Assembly: GCF_003355455.1 (NCBI RefSeq)
Contig: NZ_CP031357.1
Coordinates: 2,520,501 to 2,584,500 of the forward strand
Source of the DNA: Erythrobacter aureus
GTDB taxonomy: Bacteria > Pseudomonadota > Alphaproteobacteria > Sphingomonadales > Sphingomonadaceae
DNA: 64,000 nt
Direction: 5' to 3'
Positions 17,293 through 25,036 of this stretch are shown in pieces. Both the position numbers and the translations under genes were made by a program. How positions within the stretch are numbered: the stretch's first letter is position 1; every line of letters starts with the position of its first letter. The notes below the pieces were generated by a model. It did not search any database and was not told where the DNA came from. It saw only the letters and a program-made list of their open reading frames with translations.

Positions 17293-17934
17293 TCATACTC
17301 GTCCCCCCTTCCACACCACACGGCCGATCACCTCTACCTCGTCGCGGTCTAGCTCGATCGGGGCGTAGCTTTCATTGGCGCTGATGAGGGTGATGCGGCC
17401 CGGGGCGCTGGCCTGGACCTGCTTGACGTGCAGTGCATCCCCGATGCGGACCACATGGATGCCCTCGCCCGAACGCTTGTTGCGGTCGACGAAGATCTCG
17501 TCGCCGCTGCGCAGGGTCGGTTCCATGCTGTCGCCCTCCACCCGGATCGCGGTGAGATCGGCGCCTTCCAGGCCCATTTCGCGCAACCAACGGCGGCTGA
17601 AGCGGTAGCTGTCGAAAGAAATTTCCTCTGCCGAGAAGGCTCCCGGCCCGGCCGAAGCGTCGAGCGGCAAGCGCGGCACGGCAATGAAATCGTCCGCATC
17701 GCGCGGACGCGCATGGTCGGGATCGGCCCCCAGCTCGACTTCGCTCACGCCGAAGAATTCGGCCAGGCGGCGACGGTCGGCCTCCTCCAGTTTGCGAGGG
17801 CTGCCCTTGCGGACGAATTGTTGCAAATAGCTGGGATTGCGGCCCAGCATGGCGGATAAAGAAGCAAGGCTCGTACGCCCGGCCTCGGCCAGCTCGACCA
17901 GCCGAGCGCGCTCGGGCGTCATGACGTCACCCAT
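17293..17934 (-). CDS. Xre-type repressor with S24 (LexA-like) peptidase domain
   Basis: A 213-residue regulator. Residues 8-68 form a helix-turn-helix (LASLSAMLGRNPSYLQQFVR). The C-terminal S24 domain has the Ser/Lys dyad: Ser136 in GDSMEPTLRSGD and Lys171 in ALHVKQV. Ala95-Gly96 in DASAGPG fits a self-cleavage site. Such proteins may be inactivated when RecA is activated by DNA damage. ATG 17934 is chosen for its GGAGG site 7 bases ahead. Two palindromes overlap its likely promoter, suggesting self-repression. It is not LexA itself: the N-terminus is not a winged helix. Confidence 0.87.
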   Translation of the reverse strand: MGDVMTPERARLVELAEAGRTSLASLSAMLGRNPSYLQQFVRKGSPRKLEEADRRRLAEFFGVSEVELGADPDHARPRDADDFIAVPRLPLDASAGPGAFSAEEISFDSYRFSRRWLREMGLEGADLTAIRVEGDSMEPTLRSGDEIFVDRNKRSGEGIHVVRIGDALHVKQVQASAPGRITLISANESYAPIELDRDEVEVIGRVVWKGGRV

Positions 17935-18002
17935 ATCGACACCTCCTCCCACTCCATCCGAACGCTGCCGAAAGGACGCTGAAGCCCAGCATGCGAGAAA
18001 AT

Positions 18003-18017
18003 TCCTATAGCATAGGA
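18003..18017. promoter_or_regulatory. Operator palindrome 1 (candidate S24 repressor site)
   Basis: TCCTATAGCATAGGA is a perfect 6-3-6 inverted repeat about 70 bases before the repressor start. On the minus strand it covers a candidate -10 (TATAGG) with TTGTCT 16 bases upstream. The half-site TCCTA recurs in the neighbouring palindrome, centre to centre about 19.5 bases apart. Confidence 0.65.
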
Positions 18018-18021
18018 TTTT

Positions 18022-18037
18022 TCCTAGACAAGTAGGA
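18022..18037. promoter_or_regulatory. Operator palindrome 2 (candidate S24 repressor site)
   Basis: TCCTAGACAAGTAGGA has the same TCCTA half-sites as the palindrome at 18003-18017, with a 6-base centre instead of 5. It covers the candidate -35 (TTGTCT, minus strand) of the repressor gene and lies upstream of the divergent two-gene unit. Confidence 0.6.
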
Positions 18038-18046
18038 CTTCGATTG

Positions 18047-18061
18047 GAACATAAACGGAAC
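18047..18061. promoter_or_regulatory. Candidate SOS (LexA) box, GAAC-N7-GAAC
   Basis: GAACATAAACGGAAC is a perfect match to GTTC-N7-GTTC (read on the other strand), the direct repeat bound by LexA in alphaproteobacteria. It lies 47 bases before the 71-residue gene and next to the repressor operators. Binding is inferred from the consensus only. Confidence 0.55.
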
Positions 18062-18107
18062 AAATACGGCGAATCGCCACTTTCGGCCATCATTAGGGGA
18101 GCCCGAC

Positions 18108-18323
18108 ATGCTGATCCGTTCCATCGAGAAATTTCTCCGCCAGCACGAGATGGCGGCAACGAAGTTCGGCCGCCTTGCCGCGCACGATCCGCGCTTCGTG
18201 CTCGACCTGCGCATGGGCCGTGAACCGCGCGACCGGACCGAGCAGCGTATCCAGGGGTTCATGGCTGGATACGCTGCTGCGCGCGAGGTCGTTCGCGAAC
18301 AGGAGACCGCGCATGTCGGATGA
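18108..18323 (+). CDS. Small HTH-like protein, unknown function
   Basis: A 71-residue basic protein: SIEKFLRQHEMAATKFGRLA, then RMGREPRDRTEQRIQGFMAG. The pattern of a short helix, a Gly-Arg-Pro turn and a last helix resembles a minimal Xre-like helix-turn-helix, but this is only an impression. AGGGGAG precedes ATG 18108. It overlaps the next gene by 11 bases and lies downstream of the operators and the GAAC-N7-GAAC box, so it may belong to a DNA-damage response. Confidence 0.65.
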   Translation: MLIRSIEKFLRQHEMAATKFGRLAAHDPRFVLDLRMGREPRDRTEQRIQGFMAGYAAAREVVREQETAHVG

Positions 18324-18657
18324 AGCAGCCCCGCCGCGCACACGCCGCACTGCCGCCGATCGCCTGCGCGCCGCGCTGGCCGACCTGCACCAGCATCGTG
18401 GACAGGTCCTCACGCATACCGAGAAGGCGTGGGCGAGCATCACCTTTGCCGGCACGCGCCATAGCCTCGCAATCCTGTTCGCGGGCGACGAGGCGGTGGA
18501 GGCAGGAGAGCAATTCGTCGCTGCCCTGCCCGATCACGAATTCGCCATCCCCGGGCAGCTCGTGGCCGATGCAGGCGTTATCGAAGTCGAACATCGCCTG
18601 ACACCCGAACCGCGGCTGCTGGTCCAGTGCGAACTGCTGCTGCTGGAAGAGGGGTGA
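18313..18657 (+). CDS. Conserved hypothetical protein
   Basis: A 114-residue protein without signal peptide or membrane segment. It has a basic N-terminus (RTRRTAADRLRAALADLHQH) followed by an alternating-hydrophobic core (SITFAGTRHSLAILFAGDEA, then HEFAIPGQLVADAGVIEVE) that looks like an alpha/beta fold. I do not recognise the family. ATG 18313 lies inside the end of the 71-residue gene, so the two are translationally coupled and probably share the upstream control region. Confidence 0.65.
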   Translation: MSDEAAPPRTRRTAADRLRAALADLHQHRGQVLTHTEKAWASITFAGTRHSLAILFAGDEAVEAGEQFVAALPDHEFAIPGQLVADAGVIEVEHRLTPEPRLLVQCELLLLEEG

Positions 18658-18724
18658 GGCGAGCGTTGCAGCCGTCTGTTTGTGGAGCTTCCAGCTTCAC
18701 ACAGGAATGGCGGCAATTGGATGG

Positions 18725-19057
18725 TTAGCTGACGTTGCTACGGTAGAACTTCCATCGCTTGAAGGCTTGCCAGACGGCGCTGCTGATCAGCACGATAGAC
18801 AGGACAAACCCGCCAGCGAAGATCGAAATTCCACCCATCAGCAACATCATAAGAAGCAGATCGCCCTCTATCGCTGCGGGTTCGGGGAGCAAACTGAATA
18901 CGACGAACAAGGTAGCCGCTGACCCTAGAAACGCAGCAATACCAAATCCGAAACGGGTCCTTGGTTCAACCATGCGCAACTCTTCGCGAACCCATGAGAT
19001 CGCAAGAAGTAATGGCAAGAGAAACGCCATCATCAAAGCTGATTCAACTGCACCCAT
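18725..19057 (-). CDS. Small membrane protein, unknown function
   Basis: A 110-residue protein with three to four hydrophobic segments (MMAFLLPLLLAISWV, FGIAAFLGSAATLFVVFSLL, LLLMMLLMGGISIFAGGFVL) and a basic C-terminus (FKRWKFYRSN). Base composition is lower in G+C than that of its neighbours, which could mean later acquisition. The family is not recognised. No operon partner is evident. Confidence 0.55.
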   Translation of the reverse strand: MGAVESALMMAFLLPLLLAISWVREELRMVEPRTRFGFGIAAFLGSAATLFVVFSLLPEPAAIEGDLLLMMLLMGGISIFAGGFVLSIVLISSAVWQAFKRWKFYRSNVS

Positions 19058-19158
19058 GCAACCCTAGTAGATCACATCGGCAAACGTCCGCAATGTCGTC
19101 GGTAACGGGACTACCGCTTTCAGGCGGCCAAAGCGAAACACTGCCCTCCCCGCCCCAA

Positions 19159-20592
19159 TCACCCCCGCCGGATAACGAGGTTCCGGATTTCGGTCATGTC
19201 CTCCATCGCGAAGCGGATGCCCTCTCGGCCGAGCCCGGAATCCTTCACCCCGCCATAGGGCATGTTGTCGACCCGGTAGCTGGGGACGTCGTTGATCACC
19301 ACGCCGCCGACCTGGAGCCGGTCCCAGGCGTCGAACATCTTGAACAGGTCACGCGTGAAAATGCCCGCCTGCAAGCCGAAAGTGGAACGGTTCACTTCGG
19401 CGAGCGCCTCGTCGAAGTCGGAGAATTTCTGCAGGATCGCGAGCGGGCCGAAGGCTTCTTCGTTCAGTGCCTTGGCATCCTTGTTCACGCCTTCGAGCAA
19501 GGTCGCCTCGAGCATGTTGCCCTCTCGCCCGCCGCCGGTGAGCAGGCTCGCCCCGCCCTCGACCGCCTCGTCGATCCAGCCCTTGAGGCGGCGCGCCTCG
19601 CCCTCGGAGATCATCGGGCCGATGAAGGTATCGCGGTCCTTGGGATCGCCTGCGATCAGCGACTTGGTCTTCTCGATCAGCATGTCCTTGAACCGATCAT
19701 AGACATCCTCGTGAATCAGGATGCGCTGCACGCCGATGCAGCTCTGCCCGCTTTGATAGAAGGCGCCGAAGATAATCCGTTCGAGCGCATCGTCCAGATC
19801 GGCATCGTGGTCGACGATCACCGCGGCATTGCCGCCGAGTTCGAGCACGACCTTTTTCTTGCCGCAGCGCGCTTTCAAATCCCAGCCGACTCGGGGCGAG
19901 CCAGTGAAGCTCAGCAGTTTCAATCGTTCGTCCACCGTGAACAGGCCGGCCCCGTCGCGGCTGGCGGGCAGGATCGAGAAAGCGCCTTCGGGAAGGTCGG
20001 TTTCAGCCAAAATCTCGCCGATGATGAGTGCGCCGAGCGGCGTTTTGCTCGCGGGCTTCATCACGAAAGGGCAGCCGACCGCGATCGCGGGCGCGACCTT
20101 GTGCGCGGCGAGATTGAGCGGGAAGTTGAACGGCGAAATGAAGCTGCACGGCCCGATCGGATAGCGCTTCCAGATCGACTGATAGCCCCTCGCGCGCTGC
20201 GAGATATCGAGCGGCATGACCTCGCCATACAGGCGGGTCGACTCCTCGGCGGCGATCTGGAAGGTGTCGATCAGCCGCGTGACCTCGCCTTCGGAATCGT
20301 TGATCGGCTTGCCCGCCTCGACGCACAGGGCGTAGGCCAGCTCATCGAACCGTTCGCGAAACCGCGTGACGCAATGGTCGAGCACGGCCTTGCGCTCGTA
20401 ACTCGCCAGCCGCGCCATGGGATCGGTGGCCCTGACCGCCCCCGCAATCGCCGCATCGATCACCTCGGGGCTGGCCAGCGCGGTGCGAAAGGCGACCTCG
20501 CCGGTGAACTTATCGGTTACTTCCAGATCGGTGTTGGGCTGCTCGGCTGTGTTGTTGAGGTAGAGCGGGTAGGTATCCTTGAGCGTGGGCAT
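19159..20592 (-). CDS. NAD(P)-dependent aldehyde dehydrogenase
   Basis: A 477-residue aldehyde dehydrogenase with catalytic Cys285 (SGQSCIGVQR) and general base Glu251 (LELGGN), plus the usual FNFPLNL cofactor loop. The branch resembles MGR_2402-like ALDHs whose substrate is not settled; non-phosphorylating glyceraldehyde-3-phosphate or lactaldehyde oxidation are possible. AGGAG precedes the ATG at 20592. It lies 49 bases after the D-2-hydroxyacid dehydrogenase gene in the same direction, hinting at a shared hydroxyacid/aldehyde pathway. Confidence 0.9.
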   Translation of the reverse strand: MPTLKDTYPLYLNNTAEQPNTDLEVTDKFTGEVAFRTALASPEVIDAAIAGAVRATDPMARLASYERKAVLDHCVTRFRERFDELAYALCVEAGKPINDSEGEVTRLIDTFQIAAEESTRLYGEVMPLDISQRARGYQSIWKRYPIGPCSFISPFNFPLNLAAHKVAPAIAVGCPFVMKPASKTPLGALIIGEILAETDLPEGAFSILPASRDGAGLFTVDERLKLLSFTGSPRVGWDLKARCGKKKVVLELGGNAAVIVDHDADLDDALERIIFGAFYQSGQSCIGVQRILIHEDVYDRFKDMLIEKTKSLIAGDPKDRDTFIGPMISEGEARRLKGWIDEAVEGGASLLTGGGREGNMLEATLLEGVNKDAKALNEEAFGPLAILQKFSDFDEALAEVNRSTFGLQAGIFTRDLFKMFDAWDRLQVGGVVINDVPSYRVDNMPYGGVKDSGLGREGIRFAMEDMTEIRNLVIRRG

Positions 20593-20641
20593 GGCGTCTC
20601 CTGTTCACCACCAGAACGGAGGCAGGCCAGCGGACGTTCCG

Positions 20642-21580
20642 TCAGTATCCGAGGTCGAGGTCCAGTTGCGGCTGAACCGGCTCTCCGATGCGCCAACGCT
20701 CTAGATTCTCGATGAAGCGATCGGCGCTGCGCTGGAACATCTTGGTCTGGGCTCGCCCGGAGAGATGCATGGTGACCTGCGCATTGTCGAGATCCCACAG
20801 CGGATGATCTTCGGGCAGCGGTTCAGGATCGGTGACGTCGAGCAACGCGGCCTCGATCTTCTGTTGCTGGAGCGCCGCGACCAGCGCCTCCTGATCGACC
20901 ACGTCTCCGCGCGCGATGTTCACCAGCACGCCATTGGGCCGCATCGCGGCAAGTTCCATCGCCCCGATCATGTGCCGGGTCTCGGGGGTCGAGGGGACCG
21001 CCAGCACGACCCAGTCGAATTCGCCCAGCTTCTCGCGCCATTCGCCCGGCTTGAGCGCCCCTTCCGCACCCGAGCGGCGCACGGGCACGACCTTCATGTC
21101 GAACGCCTCGAGCCGGGCCTTCACCAATTGACCGATCGCGCCGAGGCCCAGCAACAGCACGCGCTCACCCGAAAGCTCGCGCTTGCCCGGGCTGTCGAGC
21201 AGCCATTCGTGCCGATCCTGCGCGCGCACGACCTCGCGATAGCCCTTGGCATGGGCCAGCATCAGCATGACGACATATTCGGCGATGGTGATGGCGTTGA
21301 TGCCGACGCCGTTGGTTACCGTGACACCGCGTTCCTTCAACAGGTCGAGCGGCATGAAATCGAGCCCGGCATATATCGAATTCATCCACTTGAGACCGGT
21401 GGCGGCGCGCGCGATCTCCGCCATTGGTTCTTTCTCGTTCAGGTCGAACCAGCCGATCTCCGCCTCCGGCACATATTCGAGCGCCTGCTCCTTGCTGGCG
21501 AACCACAGCGGCTCGACCCAGTCAGGCAGACGCGGTTCGACCAGCGGGCGGATCAGGGCGGACAGGACGGCTTTGGTCAT
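20642..21580 (-). CDS. D-2-hydroxyacid dehydrogenase (NAD(P)-dependent)
   Basis: A 312-residue protein of the D-isomer 2-hydroxyacid dehydrogenase family. The Rossmann motif GLGAIG is at 145-150, the catalytic Arg in NIARGDVV, the Glu region in VTDPEPLPEDHPLW, and a His in VTMHLSG. It could reduce glyoxylate, hydroxypyruvate or a similar 2-oxoacid; the exact substrate cannot be read from the sequence. Its ATG overlaps the stop of the RES-domain gene (ATGA), so the two are translationally coupled. Confidence 0.9.
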   Translation of the reverse strand: MTKAVLSALIRPLVEPRLPDWVEPLWFASKEQALEYVPEAEIGWFDLNEKEPMAEIARAATGLKWMNSIYAGLDFMPLDLLKERGVTVTNGVGINAITIAEYVVMLMLAHAKGYREVVRAQDRHEWLLDSPGKRELSGERVLLLGLGAIGQLVKARLEAFDMKVVPVRRSGAEGALKPGEWREKLGEFDWVVLAVPSTPETRHMIGAMELAAMRPNGVLVNIARGDVVDQEALVAALQQQKIEAALLDVTDPEPLPEDHPLWDLDNAQVTMHLSGRAQTKMFQRSADRFIENLERWRIGEPVQPQLDLDLGY

Positions 21581-22041
21581 GGATTGCTCCGGTAGGTGTC
21601 AAGCATGGGAGGACGATGGAGACAGGCATCGAAGTCGAAAGGTCGAGTGACCAAGGGAGTAACCGTTCTCGCATCGGGATGGAGCGGGTTCATCATCACG
21701 ATATCGCCTTCGGGAAGCACGCGCGATGCAATTGCGGCGAGCAGCGAGCGACGGTTGGCCAACCAGTCGGCGACCCAGGCGCGCACGGCGGTCTCGGCCG
21801 TGCCGGTTTCCGGTCCGCGTTCAGGCTCAGCATCGACCTCAGTCCAACCAAGCACGAAATCGTTCGGGCGCTCGCCACGATGCTCGGGAAGGTAGCGCAG
21901 CGCCACCAATACCGCGAGACCGGCTTCGGAAGCAAAATTGACCACAGGAACACCTGGTGGAGAATAGCGCGCGCCATGACGTTCCGGGCCAGAGCCGTCT
22001 AGCGCGACGAATGGCGCCCGGGTGAGGCGCCAGAGTTTCAT
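21577..22041 (-). CDS. RES domain protein (toxin-like), no antitoxin visible
   Basis: A 154-residue RES-domain protein. Family elements are present: an early Arg region (WRLTRAP), RYSPPGVPVVNFASE, and VLPEGDIVMMNPLHPDA near the C-terminus. Most RES proteins are NAD-degrading or ADP-ribosylating toxins paired with an Xre-type antitoxin encoded just upstream. Here the upstream gene is a DUF559 protein (1-base TGATG overlap) and the downstream gene is a dehydrogenase (4-base overlap), so the usual pairing is missing. Some non-toxic RES proteins may exist. Confidence 0.78.
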   Translation of the reverse strand: MKLWRLTRAPFVALDGSGPERHGARYSPPGVPVVNFASEAGLAVLVALRYLPEHRGERPNDFVLGWTEVDAEPERGPETGTAETAVRAWVADWLANRRSLLAAIASRVLPEGDIVMMNPLHPDARTVTPLVTRPFDFDACLHRPPMLDTYRSNP

Positions 22042-22352
22042 CAAAGCCCGTTGGCGAAACGCGCCTTGCGTCTTGTCGCAATGTCGACGATCGCTGCGGC
22101 GACGTCGCTGGCATTGCGGCGCACATGGCTGGGCGGGACCTGCATGATGTCGACGCGGTGCTTTTCCTGCCAGCGTTCGCGCTCGCTGTTGTTCTTCGGC
22201 TTGAACGGATCGTCGTCGACTTCGATCGCGAGATGCGCCTCGGCACAATAGAGCGGGAGAACGAAACCCTCCGCCTCGTGATCACGGACGAATTGCAGGC
22301 CCTTCGGCGTATCCTTGAGATGCTGCCAGAGGAGAGTCTGCGGATCGGCCAT
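22041..22352 (-). CDS. DUF559 / very-short-patch-like nuclease-fold protein
   Basis: A 103-residue protein with the DUF559 pattern: LWQHLKDTPKGLQFVRDH, then EAHLAIEVDDDPF and ERERWQEKHRVDIMQVP. Members share the fold of Vsr-type endonucleases; the Glu-Val-Asp stretch is in the right place for the active site. ATG 22352 lies 2 bases after the cysS stop; ATG 22367 would overlap cysS. The biological role of single-domain DUF559 proteins is not known. Confidence 0.8.
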   Translation of the reverse strand: MADPQTLLWQHLKDTPKGLQFVRDHEAEGFVLPLYCAEAHLAIEVDDDPFKPKNNSERERWQEKHRVDIMQVPPSHVRRNASDVAAAIVDIATRRKARFANGL

Positions 22353-22354
22353 GG

Positions 22355-23797
22355 TCAGAGCTTCCATTCCCAACCGAGGGGGTCGCCGTCCATCACCTCC
22401 ACGCCTTTTTCCCCAAGGCTTTCGCGAATCGCGTCCGAAGTGGCGAAATCTTTGGCCATGCGCGCCTCCTTGCGACGAATCAGCTCTGCCTCGATTTCGG
22501 CCGCGGTGATCTGCGCGCCTTTCGGGCGGATGCGCAGATCGGTGCGCGTCAGACCGAACAGGCCGAGGCCGAGGACAGCGTCCATATCTTCGATTACCGC
22601 GCGCTTGATGCCCGCATCGACCTTCTTGACCGCAAGCGCCTCTTCGAGCGCGACCAAGGCAACGGCGGTGTTGAGGTCGTCCGAAACGGCCTCGGCGAAT
22701 TTCGCGCGCATGGGGGCGAATTTCTGGTGCGAGGGATCGCCTGCGGGTGCGTCCTTCAACCGCTCTACCGCCATCACGATGCGCTTGAGCCGCGTGAGCG
22801 CGGCGCCCAGCCCCTCCCACGAGAACTCCAGCTCGCTGCGGTAATGCGCCTGCAGGCACATCATGCGGTAGGCGAGCGGGTGATAGCCCTTGTCGACCAG
22901 CAGTTGCAGCCGCAGAAACTCGCCCGACGATTTCGACATCTTCCCCGAGCGTTCGACGAGGAAGTTGTTGTGCATCCAGATCTTCGCGCCCGAATGGCTC
23001 GCATCGTCCAGCCCGCCAGTGCAGCAATAGGCCTGGTTCTGCGCGATTTCGTTGGGATGGTGGATTTCGCGGTGGTCGATCCCGCCGGTATGGATGTCGA
23101 TGGGGAAGCCGAGCAGCTTCTCGCCCATGACCGAGCATTCGAGATGCCAGCCGGGCGCGCCCTTGCCCCAGGGGCTGTCCCATTCCATCTGCCGCGTTTC
23201 GCCCGCCGGGGTCTTGCGCCAGATGGCGAAATCGGCGGCGTTGCGCTTGCCCTCGACCGTGTCGATGCGCCCCTCGCCTTCATCCGTGACGGCGCGGGCA
23301 AGACGACCGTAATCCGCAACAGTCGAAACGTCGAAATAGAGCCCGCTATCGAGTTCGTAGCAGTGCTTGTCTGCGATCTTCTCGCCCCAGGCGATCATCG
23401 CCTCGACATATTCGGTCGCGCGCGGATGCTGTTTGGACTGGACGTTCAACCGCGCGAGGTCGCGTTCGAAATCCTCCTGATAGAACTTTGCGATGTCCCA
23501 GGCGGACTTGCCCTCCTTCGCCGCCATGCGCTCCATCTTGTCCTCGCCCTCATCCGCATCCGAGGTGAGGTGGCCGACATCGGTGATGTTGATGACGTGG
23601 GTGAGCTTATAGCCCTTCCACTGCAACACGCGCCCCAGCGTGTCGGCGAAGACATAGGCGCGCATATTGCCGATGTGCTGGTAATTATAGACCGTCGGCC
23701 CGCAGGAATAGACGCGCGCCTCGCCAGGGTGGACGGGCTCGAAGACTTCGATTGCGCGAGTCAGCGAGTTGAACAGCTTCAGCGGCGTGTCGGTCAT
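22355..23797 (-). CDS. cysS: Cysteine--tRNA ligase
   Basis: A 480-residue class I tRNA synthetase. It has the HIGH-type signature HIGN at 41-44, the KMSKS loop at 286-290, and zinc ligands Cys32, Cys221, His246 and Glu250 (WHLECSVMG, HHPNEIAQ). The length is typical. It is the first gene of a minus-strand run with DUF559, RES and dehydrogenase genes; the 2-base gap to DUF559 shows a shared transcript. Confidence 0.97.
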   Translation of the reverse strand: MTDTPLKLFNSLTRAIEVFEPVHPGEARVYSCGPTVYNYQHIGNMRAYVFADTLGRVLQWKGYKLTHVINITDVGHLTSDADEGEDKMERMAAKEGKSAWDIAKFYQEDFERDLARLNVQSKQHPRATEYVEAMIAWGEKIADKHCYELDSGLYFDVSTVADYGRLARAVTDEGEGRIDTVEGKRNAADFAIWRKTPAGETRQMEWDSPWGKGAPGWHLECSVMGEKLLGFPIDIHTGGIDHREIHHPNEIAQNQAYCCTGGLDDASHSGAKIWMHNNFLVERSGKMSKSSGEFLRLQLLVDKGYHPLAYRMMCLQAHYRSELEFSWEGLGAALTRLKRIVMAVERLKDAPAGDPSHQKFAPMRAKFAEAVSDDLNTAVALVALEEALAVKKVDAGIKRAVIEDMDAVLGLGLFGLTRTDLRIRPKGAQITAAEIEAELIRRKEARMAKDFATSDAIRESLGEKGVEVMDGDPLGWEWKL

Positions 23798-23890
23798 GCG
23801 GGGCCTGATACAGTCACGTCATCGCAGCGCAAGACGGGATCGGGTGCAATCCATCACCGAACTGTTCTGCGGGAAGCGAGGCTGGACAAT

Positions 23891-23925
23891 GGATTGCCGC
23901 GTCGCCTTCGGTTCCTCGCAATGAC
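23891..23925. repeat. Single copy of a sphingomonad-type intergenic repeat
   Basis: GGATTGCCGCG and CCTCGCAATGAC flank a short core in the 142-base spacer between cysS and the nitroreductase gene. The outer bases form an inverted repeat (ATTGC/GCAAT). It resembles a dispersed element I recall from sphingomonad genomes; only this copy was noticed here. Confidence 0.4.
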
Positions 23926-23939
23926 TGCGGGTTGGGTGG

Positions 23940-24611
23940 TCACCACCCTTCCCACCGCACGCTCTCGTCCAGCGGGGCGCGTTTGACGTCGAAATTGTTC
24001 ACAGCCGCATCCGGGTCGCGGTAACCGATCGCCACTCCGCAGAAAAAAGTATGGTCCTCGGGGATGTCGACCACTTCACGGATCTGCGGGGAATAGACCG
24101 CCCAGGCTTCCTGAAAGCAGGTGTCGAGCCCTTCCTCGCGGCACAGCAGGCCGATGGTCTGCAGCCACATGCCGATATCGCTCCACTGCGGCGGCCCCAT
24201 ATATCTGGGCGTGTGGACCAGCATCAGCACCGGCGCCCCGAAGGCACGGAAATTGTTGGCGAACCACATCAGCCGCTTGCCCTTTTCCTCACGCGAGATT
24301 TGGAGCGCGCCATACATGTCCTCGCCCACCCCGCGGCGGCGCTGTTCATAGGCCCCGTCGAGCTCGGGCGGATAGACGTGATACTCGGGCGCAAAAGCCT
24401 CGCGCCCCTTGGGCAGATCCTGCGCGACACGCGCGAACAGGGTCTGCATCGGTTCGCCGGTGAGGACGATGCCGTGCCAGGGCTGCGTGTTGCCGCCGGA
24501 AGGGCTGCGTTGCGCCTTTTCGAGGATGCGGACGAGCACCTCGCGCTCGACCGGCTGATCGGTAAAGGCGCGGACGGAACGGCGGCTGGCTACGGCTTCG
24601 GATACGTTCAT
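23940..24611 (-). CDS. Nitroreductase family protein
   Basis: A 223-residue FMN-dependent oxidoreductase. The N-terminal FMN-binding motif RRSVRAFTDQP is followed by QRSPSGGNTQPWH. The C-terminal GVAIGYRDPDAAVNNF fits the family. ATG 24611 is supported by GGGAG 5 bases ahead and lies 2 bases after the stop of the GNAT gene. Substrate unknown; such enzymes reduce nitroaromatics or quinones. Confidence 0.9.
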   Translation of the reverse strand: MNVSEAVASRRSVRAFTDQPVEREVLVRILEKAQRSPSGGNTQPWHGIVLTGEPMQTLFARVAQDLPKGREAFAPEYHVYPPELDGAYEQRRRGVGEDMYGALQISREEKGKRLMWFANNFRAFGAPVLMLVHTPRYMGPPQWSDIGMWLQTIGLLCREEGLDTCFQEAWAVYSPQIREVVDIPEDHTFFCGVAIGYRDPDAAVNNFDVKRAPLDESVRWEGW

Positions 24612-24613
24612 TC

Positions 24614-25036
24614 TTACTCCCATTCGAACACGATCGCGCCGCGCTCCTCAATATCTGAAAGCGACCGGTAGAAGGCGATTGCCTGCGCGTCATTCCCTTC
24701 GGCAGCAAGCCAGATCGGCCACAGGCCGTGCTCCCGGCCGTATTGCTCTACCGTGCGCATCAGACGCGTCGCAATGCCCCGCCGTCGATGGTCTTCATGC
24801 GTTGCAAGCTCGTTGACGAACAGGTGGGGTCGCTTGTCGGGATGGAGAATGCTGGTCGCGCTGACAAAGCCGACCGGTTGCCCTTTCACGATGGCAAGCC
24901 ACAGGAACTCGCGTTCGCTGGCAAGAAAAGCGCGTGTCTGCTCGGGAAGCGGCTCATGGTCGAACAATTCCGCAGCGGCCTCGACAAGCGTTTCGTCGCC
25001 CGGCCCCAGCAAACGGATTGCCACCTCCGGTCTCAT
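24614..25036 (-). CDS. GNAT family N-acetyltransferase
   Basis: A 140-residue acetyl-CoA-dependent acyltransferase. The CoA-binding loop is visible as HRRRGIATRLM, preceded by ELATHEDHRR and followed by AIAFYRSL. Its layout recalls aminoglycoside 3-N-acetyltransferase type I, but the likeness is too weak to claim that activity. It overlaps the upstream membrane protein gene by 4 bases (ATGA). Confidence 0.85.
   Translation of the reverse strand: MRPEVAIRLLGPGDETLVEAAAELFDHEPLPEQTRAFLASEREFLWLAIVKGQPVGFVSATSILHPDKRPHLFVNELATHEDHRRRGIATRLMRTVEQYGREHGLWPIWLAAEGNDAQAIAFYRSLSDIEERGAIVFEWE

Noticed and set aside
17293..17934. Calling the S24 gene lexA
   Set aside because: The catalytic Ser/Lys domain is shared, but the N-terminus is an Xre-like helix-turn-helix rather than LexA's winged helix, and the nearby operators differ from the SOS box.
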